DNA of 64,000 bases from Endomychus coccineus (lineage: Eukaryota; Arthropoda; Insecta; Coleoptera; Endomychidae): the NCBI GenBank assembly GCA_958510875.1, contig OY294070.1, forward strand, positions 45,035,299-45,099,298. The letters are read 5' to 3'. How positions within the stretch are numbered: position 1 is the stretch's first letter; each line of letters begins with the position of its first letter. Shown piece by piece: positions 52,470 to 63,557 of the stretch. The notes beneath the pieces were generated by a model, which did not search any database, was not told where the DNA came from, and worked only from the letters and a program-made list of their open reading frames with translations. The position numbers were made by a program, and so were the translations under genes.

Positions 52470-53195
52470 ATGTTCCAGTATGATTTCGATTCGCCTTCAG
52501 GCATGATGAAGATTGTTAAGCAAAAAGACTCGTTGAGTATTATGAACTTAGGGTCAAGCAATGAGAATGTTGAACAATCACAACGTCACAGCTCTTTGCT
52601 GCCTAATACTCTACGAACAATAATCTGTGGTCCAAGTAATTGTGGGAAAACAAATGTGATGTTATCTCTATTGTTAGATGCTAACTGCCTGAAATTTGAA
52701 AACGTGTACATATATTCAAAGTCTTTACACCAACCAAAATACCAGTTACTAAAGGAGACATTGAAGAAAATTGAGGGGCTTGGATATTTTCCTTGTACCG
52801 AAAGTGATGAGGTCATAGACCCCACAGAAACGAGGCCTAATTCGATAATAATATTCGATGACGTGATGTTTGAGAAACAGGAGAAAATTCGTGCTTATTT
52901 TTCAAGAGGGAGACACAACTCAATTGATAGTTTCTATCTTTGTCAGTCTTTTGCTAAATGTCCAAAACATGGATTGCGCGACAATGCCAATTGCTTGATT
53001 ATTTTCAAACAGGATGAACTCAATTTGAAACATATATTCACCGATCATGTAAGTACCGACATGTCACTCGAGAAATTCAAAGAGATATGTAGCGTGTGCT
53101 GGAAAGATAAATATGGATTCCTAATGATAAACAAAGACTGTGATATGAACAAAGGACGTTATCGCAGAGGGTTTGATAGTTATATATACATCTAA
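52470..53195 (+). CDS. A32/FtsK-type packaging ATPase (copy 2)
   Basis: 241 residues, the same as the first copy except S for P at residue 37 (outside the motifs). Walker A GPSNCGKT at 54-61 and Walker B IIIFDD at 126-131 are intact. A TATA-like box (AGTATATAAAC) precedes it at about 52443. The start codon context differs by one base (ATGTTCC against ATGTTTC), a silent change. Confidence 0.8.
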   Translation: MFQYDFDSPSGMMKIVKQKDSLSIMNLGSSNENVEQSQRHSSLLPNTLRTIICGPSNCGKTNVMLSLLLDANCLKFENVYIYSKSLHQPKYQLLKETLKKIEGLGYFPCTESDEVIDPTETRPNSIIIFDDVMFEKQEKIRAYFSRGRHNSIDSFYLCQSFAKCPKHGLRDNANCLIIFKQDELNLKHIFTDHVSTDMSLEKFKEICSVCWKDKYGFLMINKDCDMNKGRYRRGFDSYIYI

Positions 53196-53237
53196 CATGC
53201 ATATATACCTTCATTTGAAATAGACAACCCGCTCAGC

Positions 53238-53780
53238 ATGGACGTGGGTGTGAGTAACATGCTAAAGGAAAAACAACAATTGAAGAAAAAAATTTGGGAG
53301 TTAGCAAACGTTGTGAGGAAAAAATATATGGCTGTGAAATTGGGTAAAGCTGAAAATGATGAGATTCTAGATAATATGTTCAGGAATGTATCTAAACCCA
53401 TGGAGGAAATTGCGAAAAATGCTGAAATAATCAAACAAAATTCGTTGATTAAACCTAAAAGTATTGTTTCTACAGCAACACAAATGGAGAACATACCAAT
53501 TCCAAATATTGTAACTGAAGGAGAAGAATTCGTATATAACCCCCAAGATACTGAGGAGGATGTGTTCACACCCGAACCTACTATCGATCAGATTCGTGAA
53601 GAATTCAGAAAACATAAGAAAGATAATGCAGCGGCTACAGAGGAGTTTCTGCAACAATACCCCACATTAGCACGTTATTACTTGGAAGGATTCCTATTGG
53701 ATGATGATGTTAAAAGATATGATGATAAAATGGGTTTGCAATATAATTCAACTTTAGACAAATGGCTCATCAACCTATAG
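53238..53780 (+). CDS. Unknown coiled-coil protein (copy 2)
   Basis: 180 residues, identical to the first copy except proline for alanine at residue 73, between the two helical parts. It overlaps the next frame by 19 bases. Function unknown. Confidence 0.6.
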   Translation: MDVGVSNMLKEKQQLKKKIWELANVVRKKYMAVKLGKAENDEILDNMFRNVSKPMEEIAKNAEIIKQNSLIKPKSIVSTATQMENIPIPNIVTEGEEFVYNPQDTEEDVFTPEPTIDQIREEFRKHKKDNAAATEEFLQQYPTLARYYLEGFLLDDDVKRYDDKMGLQYNSTLDKWLINL

Positions 53781-54286
53781 AGATTGATAGTGAGAGTAAT
53801 ATAATTATCAAGGGTACTCCGTTCAAGGGTACCACAGGACTGTATAATTTGATATTTTACAAAGATGTTCTACCTGATACTTACACTGTGGAAGATGGGA
53901 AAAATTACAGTCAAATGATGGAAATGACTAGTGCCCATAGACGTAATAACGATCCAGCTGATCGAATAAGATACACAGTAAAATACAAACATGTACTGAA
54001 ACCTTTGATTAATTCCATGAAAAGACCCAGAGCCAAAACATACACTGGAAGTGCATATATCAAAAATGATATGCTTGAATATAACGAGAAACTTATCGAA
54101 TATGTTTATTGGGATGACGTTAACGAAATGGTGGATAGACTGAGACTTCTTGTTGCATCCTCGCATGCCGGTAACCATAATGAGATAATCTCTATAATAG
54201 AAGAATTGATAGAGGCAGGGGTAATTGAACAAAAACCAGGTGTAAGACAAATTCATCACAGTTATAAAGATGGTTTCAATGGATAA
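53762..54286 (+). CDS. DUF8207-like protein (copy 2)
   Basis: 174 residues, identical to the first copy except leucine for proline at residue 111, next to the EYVYWDD block. Same overlaps with its neighbours. Confidence 0.65.
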   Translation: MAHQPIEIDSESNIIIKGTPFKGTTGLYNLIFYKDVLPDTYTVEDGKNYSQMMEMTSAHRRNNDPADRIRYTVKYKHVLKPLINSMKRPRAKTYTGSAYIKNDMLEYNEKLIEYVYWDDVNEMVDRLRLLVASSHAGNHNEIISIIEELIEAGVIEQKPGVRQIHHSYKDGFNG

Positions 54287-54923
54287 GTTTGGCAGAGCCT
54301 CCTCTTCCATGTGGATATATGATACAAATGTATTTAATAATAATTTCAAACAAGTTCACGGACAAGGATTATTCCTAACGAGCGATGGAAGTTATGATAT
54401 GGAAAATCGTAGATTGTGCAACGTAAAATCACCGAATGATGATGGAGATGTTGCAAATAAAGTATATGTTGATAAATTAACACACAAACTGAATCTGAAA
54501 ACGGAAACCAGTCTTAAAGATACCTTCAATGTTAGGGTTGATAATTTGATCAAAGATATCAACAAGGATCTGGATGAACATAACTTAACGAATGAGAAGG
54601 TTATTCTCAACATTGATAAACATCTGATGGACATTGAGAATAAATATAATGGAATGGGGATCTATATAAAATCAGAGTATAAAACAATCAGTGATAGTGT
54701 GAGGGAAAACAGAAATGAATTGAAAGAGATCAATAACACATTTAACAGTGTGAACATGCGTCTAAATGACATTACTAGTAAAGTGGAGGCGTTAGAACGA
54801 CGGATGACATCTGTGGAACCTTCTAAGAAGAGACCCTCATCATCCACAACAACAAAGCAGGGCTCTGTGAAACGTATATCTCCAAATCCTGTGAATATAC
54901 CCAAAAAATTAATTCTACACTAG
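54270..54923 (+). CDS. Fibre-like coiled-coil protein (copy 2)
   Basis: 217 residues with no difference seen from the first copy. It has the fibre-type motif (NDDGDVANKVYVD, about 56-68), then a long coiled coil and a basic tail. Confidence 0.5.
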   Translation: MVSMDKFGRASSSMWIYDTNVFNNNFKQVHGQGLFLTSDGSYDMENRRLCNVKSPNDDGDVANKVYVDKLTHKLNLKTETSLKDTFNVRVDNLIKDINKDLDEHNLTNEKVILNIDKHLMDIENKYNGMGIYIKSEYKTISDSVRENRNELKEINNTFNSVNMRLNDITSKVEALERRMTSVEPSKKRPSSSTTTKQGSVKRISPNPVNIPKKLILH

Positions 54924-54940
54924 ATTTCCACATTGATAAG

Positions 54941-55045
54941 ATGAGTAGAGAACAAGTTTTGCATGAGCTTCATGAGCACAGAAGAAAGAACTTTTACCAG
55001 CGTCGAACATACATAAAAGGACTTCAATATAGGTGGAAGGGGTAG
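54941..55045 (+). pseudogene. 34-codon integrase-like stub (copy 2)
   Basis: Identical to the first copy, with the same stop after YRWKG. Because the stop is shared it predates the duplication and is not a sequencing error in one copy. Confidence 0.4.
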
Positions 55046-55230
55046 GAATATGCAATACGACTAGGACGATGAATCAAGAGTCAAGATTGAGATATTTGAA
55101 ACATATATTGTTAAGATTATACTTAAGTCTTTTGTATTGAGAAAATTAATAAAAAAATTATTTTGAGATCTTTGGTCTTCCTCCCACCCTCGTTAAATAA
55201 CGGTGCAATCTTGAATTCTCATCAGTCTGT

Positions 55231-55476
55231 ATGGAAGCGTGCGTGGGAGAAGTTGTTCTCAATACGCTTATAAACAAGCTCCCGTTTGAACTTCAAATCA
55301 ATACCAGGGGCAAAATTAGAAGAACGGTTGAGGAGATTCAGGGTATCAATTCATTCGATAAAGCTTGCCGTCTACACGATATTTCATGCAATATAACACT
55401 TATATTTGTAGCCAGTTATATTTGGAATTCCTCTCTAACTCTTCAGTTGTGGTCGACTAACATTGCATTTTATTAG
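55231..55476 (+). pseudogene. Degenerate PLA2-like domain (copy 2)
   Basis: 81 codons, identical to the first copy. It keeps the HD pair (49-50) and lacks the calcium-binding loop. Confidence 0.5.
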
Positions 55477-55494
55477 TATATAAATAGATTGTTG

Positions 55495-56256
55495 ATGAAG
55501 TTTCCATCAATCATGTCTCAGACGTTCACTATCACGGGTAAGAGCTCCCGCTTATCTGTAGATTTTCACCCACCTATAGAACTAGATCCTCATTCATATT
55601 ATTCTATCGCACTTGTTGGTTTGCATACGTACAATAGAATCCCGAACATTGAAGAAGGTTTTAATGAATTTTATTATGAAGATGTGAAGGGTGAGGAAAA
55701 AGTAGTTACTATACCTACGGGGTCCTACGAGTTGACAGACATCGAAGATTTCATACAAAGTACAGTTTGTGGGATAGGAGTGAAGCAAGAAGAGCGTGAC
55801 CGGAAATTATCAATAAAATCTAACAACAACACTCTACACACAGAGCTGAAGAGTGATTTTAAAGTGAATTTTATCCCTAAAGATAGTATAAGCGAACTGT
55901 TGGGATTCAGCAAAAAGAAATTGACATCTCATGAACTACACGTATCTGATCGACCTATAAACATAATCAAAGTTCAAACTATACGCCTAGAGTGTAACTT
56001 AACCGCAGGAGCATATTATAACAATAAGATAGCTCATACGATATATGAGTTCTCACCTCTTGTACCACCTGGGTTTTCCATTGATATAGAGCCGAAGAAT
56101 CTTATTTATCTACCGGTCATCAGCAAGACGTCCTTCGATAACATCACGCTGAATATTTTAGATCAGAATTGGAAACCGGTAAATTTTCGTGGAGAAGAAA
56201 TTATTATACGATTGGAATTGAAAAAGATCGCTAGGGATTATGGCTCACAACAATAA
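55495..56256 (+). CDS. Minor capsid / penton-like protein (copy 2)
   Basis: 253 residues from ATG 55495, or 247 from ATG 55513. No difference from the first copy is seen. The TATA-like box GTATATAAAT lies at 55476. Confidence 0.55.
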   Translation: MKFPSIMSQTFTITGKSSRLSVDFHPPIELDPHSYYSIALVGLHTYNRIPNIEEGFNEFYYEDVKGEEKVVTIPTGSYELTDIEDFIQSTVCGIGVKQEERDRKLSIKSNNNTLHTELKSDFKVNFIPKDSISELLGFSKKKLTSHELHVSDRPINIIKVQTIRLECNLTAGAYYNNKIAHTIYEFSPLVPPGFSIDIEPKNLIYLPVISKTSFDNITLNILDQNWKPVNFRGEEIIIRLELKKIARDYGSQQ

Positions 56257-56336
56257 ATAATAATCCAATACTCACCACCACTCATTATATGAAAGGAATT
56301 CAACTGAGAAGGTTGCAGTAGCCATCACTTGATAAC

Positions 56337-56552
56337 ATGGGTTTGGATTTTAGCAATAAAAGACATCTCCATAGTGGTCATCAGTCATTATCTACAACGA
56401 GCTCGAGGGAGAAGGTTGCTTCTGCATCACTGTCATTGAAGAAGGAGAAGGTTGCTTCTGCATCACTATCATTGGAAAATATAAATTTTTTGAAGTCCCT
56501 TGGTTACAATTTCGGAAAAACTTCAAATATTCAACGAGCCAAACTTCATTGA
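56337..56552 (+). CDS. Short leader frame overlapping the capsid gene start (copy 2)
   Basis: 71 codons, the same as in copy 1, including the twofold EKVASASLSL repeat. Status as a gene is uncertain. Confidence 0.35.
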   Translation: MGLDFSNKRHLHSGHQSLSTTSSREKVASASLSLKKEKVASASLSLENINFLKSLGYNFGKTSNIQRAKLH

Positions 56553-57711
56553 AGACATCATCCGGGAAGAAACTCATACCTACTATCCACACACAACATC
56601 TTTTGGCAACAGCGATGAAATTGAGATATTAATCAATCAACAAGATGTGTTGGTAGATTTGGCCTCGTCTGCTTTATTCATCGAGGCAGAATTCCAGCCA
56701 GAAGCAAGTGGTGATGGTGAATGTAAACTAACGAATAATTTCGGAGCGTTTCTCTTCGAATATATCAGTTATGAATTGAATGGAAAAGAGATAGACAAAG
56801 TACGTGATCCTGGTATTGTCAGCACCATCAGAGCTTATCTAACATATGCCAAACATGAATCTATACCTCTAGCTATTTCTGGATGGTCATTTAAGGATGC
56901 ATTGAGTTCAGTCTACAATAATAAAATCAATTTATGGATACCATTGAATTTTCTACTAGGCCTATTCATTGACTATAACAAAGTTTTGAGTGGAAAACAT
57001 AAGCTGCGCTTGATAAGGTCTCGAACCGATAACGATTGCTATACTAATAGCACAGGCACGAAAACAGCTAAAATAAATGTGAAGACGATAGCATTAAAAG
57101 TGCGACATGTGTTTCCAAGTGATCAGGTTAAATTTCAAATGTTGGAGAATTTGAGTGCTGAGAAACCTATTTTGATTCCATTTCGCAGCTGGGATCTGCA
57201 TGAAAATCCGTTGATGAAGGAGAGCACTCGTGACATTTGGGCTGTTAAAACTTCAATGAATTTGGAACGACCCAGATATGTGATTCTAGCTTTCCAAACT
57301 GATCGAAAAAATAATCCTGTTAAGCACAGTGCATATTTCGATAATATAAACTTGCTAAATGTTAAATTATACTTGAATTCAGAGTGTTATCCATATGAAG
57401 CAATGAAATTGAATTTCACCGACCAGCAATACGTGGAAGCATACCAGATGTACTATGATTTCCAGAAATCATTTTCAAATAAAATAATAAGCGAACCCAT
57501 GTTAGATTATATAGCATTCAATAATAGAGCAATTTTTGTGATTGACTGTTCAAAACAAAACGATGCTATAAAGTCATCAACAGTTGACGTCAAACTAGAG
57601 ATGGAAAGTTTCCTGAAATTCCCCAAAAACACCAGGGCTTATTGCATCATCATTAACGATCGTATAATGGAGTATTCTCCGATTACAGGATCAGTTCGGA
57701 GTTTAGTGTGA
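56500..57711 (+). CDS. Double-jelly-roll major capsid protein, F54H12.2-like (copy 2)
   Basis: Same protein as in copy 1, again open from a TTG with no early ATG. All conserved capsid blocks are present. That both copies lack an ATG shows the feature predates their separation. Confidence 0.8.
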   Translation: MVTISEKLQIFNEPNFIEDIIREETHTYYPHTTSFGNSDEIEILINQQDVLVDLASSALFIEAEFQPEASGDGECKLTNNFGAFLFEYISYELNGKEIDKVRDPGIVSTIRAYLTYAKHESIPLAISGWSFKDALSSVYNNKINLWIPLNFLLGLFIDYNKVLSGKHKLRLIRSRTDNDCYTNSTGTKTAKINVKTIALKVRHVFPSDQVKFQMLENLSAEKPILIPFRSWDLHENPLMKESTRDIWAVKTSMNLERPRYVILAFQTDRKNNPVKHSAYFDNINLLNVKLYLNSECYPYEAMKLNFTDQQYVEAYQMYYDFQKSFSNKIISEPMLDYIAFNNRAIFVIDCSKQNDAIKSSTVDVKLEMESFLKFPKNTRAYCIIINDRIMEYSPITGSVRSLV

Positions 57712-58067
57712 AGAACCATGAATCATAATGTTATTATTTTAATTCTAAATGTATTTTTCTAAATAAATGTTATTATTATTATTTTTGGTATTTTATTTCT
57801 CTCACTTTCCCGCAAGACATCACAATAATGAACGAGCCGTTTGGTAAAGTACAGTCCCTTGGATCAACCCATCAGGATTGTAATCTAAATTATAAATATC
57901 GCTTCAGCGTTAGAAACAAAAAATGTATGTTACTATCTAATTAATAAATATAAATATACTTTTGTTTTATTACATGTTTACATATAATGTTCCTCAAAAA
58001 AGTGATTCAGATTATTATGTTATCTTTTCAATTATTATAGTATGTAGTAGTGGTTATCAAACAGTCT

Positions 58068-58354
58068 GCGGTAAATATTCTCTCTTATCTCGAGTGCAGA
58101 AGCCGATAAAGTTGTCTCATTCAGAATAGCGAATATGAAAATAATAAATAACCTATCAAATCGTTGGAGCTTCTTTCTTCATATGGGTTATCAATCTCAA
58201 ACTTGAAGAATCTCAAATGAGTCTCTACAGGTGATAATAGTCGAACATATTCATTTAGCCCCGACCAACACACAGGCCCTCGTAGGCTCGCAAATGATAA
58301 CAATGTTGCATACAAAATAGCTTTAGGCAATAAGCCGTTACATGGGAAATATCG
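58068..58354 (-). repeat. Right inverted repeat of the virus-like element, copy 2
   Basis: Matches 44083-44369 at the 13,985-bp offset and is the inverted counterpart of 51325-51593. Confidence 0.75.
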
Positions 58355-59988
58355 AAGTAGGTATCCCGTCACCTTGGGCGGCCAGACAGAGAGCCTTATC
58401 AGATGTAGGCAACCAGTAGCGCATGCGCGGTACAGTTGGGTAGATGGTGTGACCTCTAGGGTGTGGTCGTCTCTGACCTTGGTGGTAGAGCGATCAGCTT
58501 GTATATACAAGATCGTTCAAGGTAGACAGCAAGCAATATGTGAGGTTAGGGAGAACTTCAATGTAAAGCAGCATCAAAATATGTTTCTACACACGGGAAT
58601 CGAACCCGAGAAATGAAATCCAAAGCCAATTCCTTAACCGCTCAGCTATGGAGGAATTGAGAACAAGCGATTTTAATGTTGTAGATATAACCGCAGGGTA
58701 TCCGGTCTGAGTGATAAGTGCGAGTATATTGCAGTCTATATGATGCAGGTAATTGTTTTACATGACGTTAGTCATGCAGGTATGTCACGAAGCGAGGTAT
58801 GGAATGTGAGACTTCATAGCGCTAGCCCATAGGGGTTTTGAAATAGTGTTGTTTGTACATGTCGTCAGTCACGTGATTTTTGAAAGAGACCGGGCATTCA
58901 TCGGAGGTATCATGGGAGGGCTGCTGTTCCTTGAATGCATAGATGGAATGTTATATATAGTATAGAAATGATATCTTCTGCATCTCTCTCAAACGCGATG
59001 TTTATAAGGAAATTACTTTCAAAAACGTTTATTCAAGCTGTCTGTACCTTACTTGATTGCTATATTACAAAATGCAATTTCAATCATCTTAAACATATAT
59101 GGAAATTATTTTTAGTATACAAAATGGAGTCGGGAGACTTCAATGGGGTATGGGATGTGGGGTTGTTTATGTATGACGTTAGTCATGTGAATTTGAATGA
59201 AGCTGGCGCGATCTCCAACGAGACAGGTGTGTATGTGAGGTTATACAGAGTGTGCAGGTATAATGATGTCTATCACGCAGGTCTTCAACGAGGTATCTAC
59301 CTTGCAGGAGCCTTCAATGAAATGTGAGGTTGTTTGTACATGCCGTTAGTCGCAGGGTTTTGTCTGAGTTATAATGATATCGGTCGCGATGCATTGTCTG
59401 CCCCCACAAGTCTTCAATAAGAGGTCATAACATCTAACATGCGATAGTTTACAAAAAAATGCTGCTTCTCATAATAGCGATATTATGAAGCGTTTGCAGA
59501 AATAACTATTAAATCATCTAAGGACTTTTTGCTTGATTAGTACTAGCGAGTACAATATTCGTTATAATATTATAAGTATGTATCATTAGCTTACTTGTGC
59601 GATAAGGTTGTGTTAAATCATGTCCAACAGCAATGTATTCAACTTGGAATTATCGTAATGATGCGCGATCCTTCAATGTTAAAGTAGTTTCATAAGTTAT
59701 CCGAAAGTAATATGAATATATTAAATGTTTTTCCAAAATTAGTTCCGAAGTAAACATAATTCGCTATAATATTCATTCATGTATGTTACATAAATTATCC
59801 TATATAATTCAAATAAGGTTGAACAATATTCACTATCATATTTTGCGGTAGAGCTACAGCTCGCTCGAGAGAGATAAGAAAGATACGCCGATCACCTTCA
59901 AACGCGATGAGAATACGAATGCGAGGGAGTTTTATAGAGATCGAACTCATTTCCCCAACCTCCCAAGAGGTAGAACTATGATGAGGAA
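58355..59988 (+). repeat. Spacer copy 2, left part, with tRNA-like sequence
   Basis: Nearly identical to 44370-46003. The tRNA-like sequence is at 58585-58655 (minus strand). The uninterrupted counterpart of the 33154 LINE insertion is at about 58955. No gene. Confidence 0.7.
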
Positions 59989-60546
59989 TATAATAATAAT
60001 AATAATAATAATAATAGTCTTTATTGAATATAATAATAATAATATATAATTAAGATTACAAAGAAAGATAAATTCAACAATAAAGTTAAAAAAGACCACG
60101 TAAGTTCCATAGTTGGAACTTGTTTGTGGTACAGTAAAAAGTTATTATCATTCATTACTCATTAATAATATTATTTAAAAAAGAATTTATATTTACCCAT
60201 ATATATACATATACTATATATATATACACATCTACACATACATACATACATACACATTTACATTATACACTCATACATGAATATATCTATAATTTATAAA
60301 TTATTTAAGTATATTGTTACTACAATATTAATATAATAAAATTGAATACAATGAAGATTGTTATATGCTGAACACAATTTGGAATCATTCATATTTCATT
60401 ATTTATTGTAATAAGTCTAGTGGTTGGGATCTATTCGTCTCACAACTCGTTATAATCTTTAAACACTGATTATATACAATTCTAGTTTCTTCTTTCAAAC
60501 GATCACTATTGTCTCTTAACAACATATAGGAATTATATGTGTATCA

Positions 60547-63480
60547 CTATAATAAATTTTGCATCACTTCACTCCCATTTACACTTATTAACCAATTTGT
60601 GAGTTTCCGTTTTAAAACAAATTTATTGGTAATGGTCTTCAAATCAGTTGGTAAAAGGTTATGTAATCTTGGATATATATAATTACACGAGTGCTGTCCT
60701 ATAGTTTTTTTTACTCTTGGTATTTGTAATGATTCCTGTTTCTGTAATCTAGTGTCATACTCATGTTCTATATAGTTTTTGTTTGTTTTTTGAATTAATA
60801 TTTTTCTTGCAAATATCATTTTTATATCAAGTAATGAAGCATCAGTGAATAAGGCCTTACTAGGATATCGAAAGTTTTTATTATAGATGATTTTTATTAT
60901 CCTTTTTTGTGTAGATTCTAGTTTCCTTAGATATGATTTGGAGACTCCGCCCCATGCAATAATGCCATAGCTCAAGTGACTTTCCACTAGTGCATAATAG
61001 AGTATTCTCAGTTCAGTGATGTTTAGAACCAATTTTAATTGTTTGAATTTATATATTATTTTCCTAATTTTTTTTGTTAAATTCTCAATGTGGAAATTCC
61101 ATTTCAGATGTGAATCAATAAATATTCCTAAATATCTCACATATTCCGTTTTTTCTATTTTGAAATTTGTATTCTCTGTATTTATAGTGATGTTTAATTC
61201 CGGTAAGTGACTGCGGTATGACGTAAACGGTAAGTAGGTGGTTTTTGTTAAATTTATAGTGAGCATTTTTTTGTCGAACCATTTTTTTATATATACTAAC
61301 TCGTTTTCAACAATTTCTTTCAGTTCTTTCCATGTTTTTGCAGAATAAAATAGGGCAGTATCATCTGCGAAAGCAATAATTTCAGCCAATAATTGTAAGT
61401 TAAACATGTCGTTAATATAGAGAATGAACAGTGTAGGACCCAACACAGTGCCTTGGGGTATACCATATGTTGTTTCTTCAGGAGTGCTGTATATATCATC
61501 AATTTTAACTGTTTGGTTACGATTTGTGAGGTAAGATTTTAATAAATTGTTCGCTACTCCTCTAATTCCTATCTTTTCCAGAGTTCTCAAGAGTTCTTCA
61601 TGGCAAATGGTGTCGAAAGCCTTTTGGAGATCAACAAATATGCATAGAGAAGGTAGTTTATCATCTATGGCGTTATATATGTTTTTTGTTAAGGCCGCTA
61701 TGGCATGTTCAGTTGATTTGGCTTCTTGAAATCCGTACTGTTTAGATGATATTAATTTATGTTTTTTAATAAAGTGCTTTATTCTGTTGTTGATTATTTT
61801 TTCTAAAATTTTATTAAAGTTAGTAACTAACGATATAGGCCTGTAATTCTTCATGAGTTGTGTTTCGCCTCCTTTATGTATGGGAATTATTACGGATTCT
61901 TTGAAAATGGAGGGATAAATGCCTGTTTCTAGAATCATGTTGAATATAAATACTAATGGGTTAATTATGTAGTGCAATGCAATCTGTAACGTTCGTACGG
62001 TAATATTATCGATACCCGGTGTTGACTTTTTTTTCAGTTTTACTATAATGTCTCTAAGTTCATTTGAAGTTGTGGGTTTGAGAAATATGTTTTTATTGTT
62101 GATTTTTTCAGGAAATGTTTGAGTAGGTTTTTTAATTTTTTTTGCTAATGATACTCCCACGTTTTTAAAGTAAGAGTTGAACGTGTTCGCAATCTCGATT
62201 TTATCTATTACAATTTCATTATTTTCATTCAATATTTCTTTCACGACTGGTTTAACTTTTTTTTTGTTGGTGATCATCGTGACTGTCTCCCACAATTTTT
62301 TATTAGCGTATTTATTAGAGTCTATAATCTTTCTATAATAGTTAGTTTTCGCAGCCTTGATAATCTCATTCAGTTTGTTTCTATAGATTTTATAGTTCTT
62401 TTTTTTTTCTTCGTCCTGATTTGTTCTTAATAGATCTTGGTACATTTTATTTCTAGTATTTATGGACTTAATAATAGAATTTGTTATCCATTCTTTCCGA
62501 GGAATATTTGAATGTTTCACTTTGAATATTTTAGTAGCACAATCAATAGCTTTATTAAAAATTTCGTAAAATTCTATAGTTGCTTTATCCGGATCATTCA
62601 TATTGTATATTGTTTCCCATTTCTCCAGTTCTAGGATTGTCTTAAGTTTGTTCCAGTCTATGGATTTCCTATAAGCTTTTGTATTAGTAACTGTTTTTTG
62701 ACCGGTACTAATTTTTATTTGTGCCGCAATGATGTAATGATCCGTGATACAGCTTTTTATTATCGCAGTATTAACCTCCTCCGTATTTAAAACGTTGTTC
62801 TTTGTTTTAATAAATATGTGATCTAAGCAAGTGGAAGAGTATTCCGTCTCTCTAGTTGGTTTATTTATCAAAGAATTCCAGCCAAATTCGGCGAGTGTAT
62901 TTAGATATTCATTAGAAATTTCTGATTCATTAAGGATGTCAATATTAATATCACCAATCACAAAATTGAAATCATAATTGTTGGTTTCTTGTTTCAGATA
63001 CTCATGTAAGACCGTATTGAATATTTCTGGACATTGTGATGGACTTCTATATATTGTATTCACACCTATTTTTTTATTTTCTTTGATTATCTCAATGTTC
63101 AATATATTATTAATATTATCTCCTTCTCCTATTTTGACTATTTTAAATTTATGTCTTAGTTCATTTTTTACATATACAACTAATCCATCATTTTGATTTT
63201 TTTGACTATTATTATAAATTATGTCAAAATTATCCAATTTAAAAAAATCCAGATCTTCTATATGCCATGTTTCTGTCAACACTATACAATCTATATAATT
63301 AAAAATTTCCTGTACATAAATTACAAATTCAGTGAAATTTTTGTTGATGCTCCTTATGTTATTATGTAATATCAGAAATGAATTAGGGTAGTTTATTTTA
63401 TCAATTTCGAAATCTTCCAAATTGTTATATGCATTAGTATCGAAAGATTTTACCCGGAAGTCTCTAATATAATTGTCCAT
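60547..63480 (-). CDS. LINE ORF2: endonuclease and reverse transcriptase (copy 2)
   Basis: 977 residues, no difference seen from 49495-46562. Endonuclease (LTETW, GDINIDIL, TDH) and RT (FADD near residue 702) motifs are complete. Confidence 0.85.
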   Translation of the reverse strand: MDNYIRDFRVKSFDTNAYNNLEDFEIDKINYPNSFLILHNNIRSINKNFTEFVIYVQEIFNYIDCIVLTETWHIEDLDFFKLDNFDIIYNNSQKNQNDGLVVYVKNELRHKFKIVKIGEGDNINNILNIEIIKENKKIGVNTIYRSPSQCPEIFNTVLHEYLKQETNNYDFNFVIGDINIDILNESEISNEYLNTLAEFGWNSLINKPTRETEYSSTCLDHIFIKTKNNVLNTEEVNTAIIKSCITDHYIIAAQIKISTGQKTVTNTKAYRKSIDWNKLKTILELEKWETIYNMNDPDKATIEFYEIFNKAIDCATKIFKVKHSNIPRKEWITNSIIKSINTRNKMYQDLLRTNQDEEKKKNYKIYRNKLNEIIKAAKTNYYRKIIDSNKYANKKLWETVTMITNKKKVKPVVKEILNENNEIVIDKIEIANTFNSYFKNVGVSLAKKIKKPTQTFPEKINNKNIFLKPTTSNELRDIIVKLKKKSTPGIDNITVRTLQIALHYIINPLVFIFNMILETGIYPSIFKESVIIPIHKGGETQLMKNYRPISLVTNFNKILEKIINNRIKHFIKKHKLISSKQYGFQEAKSTEHAIAALTKNIYNAIDDKLPSLCIFVDLQKAFDTICHEELLRTLEKIGIRGVANNLLKSYLTNRNQTVKIDDIYSTPEETTYGIPQGTVLGPTLFILYINDMFNLQLLAEIIAFADDTALFYSAKTWKELKEIVENELVYIKKWFDKKMLTINLTKTTYLPFTSYRSHLPELNITINTENTNFKIEKTEYVRYLGIFIDSHLKWNFHIENLTKKIRKIIYKFKQLKLVLNITELRILYYALVESHLSYGIIAWGGVSKSYLRKLESTQKRIIKIIYNKNFRYPSKALFTDASLLDIKMIFARKILIQKTNKNYIEHEYDTRLQKQESLQIPRVKKTIGQHSCNYIYPRLHNLLPTDLKTITNKFVLKRKLTNWLISVNGSEVMQNLL

Positions 63481-63557
63481 TATTTTTTACCAATTTAGAA
63501 TAGCGAATTATTTATGTAGTGTTATGAATATGATTAAATGTAAGAATGTGTTGTTAT

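Larger units (their letters stand above)
51325..58354 (+). mobile_element. Virus-like element, copy 2
   Basis: The same cassette as copy 1 at an offset of 13,985 bp, with a fuller left inverted repeat and a longer repeat array. From the array onward the copies differ at only a few bases over more than 11 kb, including non-coding DNA and the LINE in the spacer. That implies a very recent duplication, gene conversion, or a false duplication in the assembly. Confidence 0.7.
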
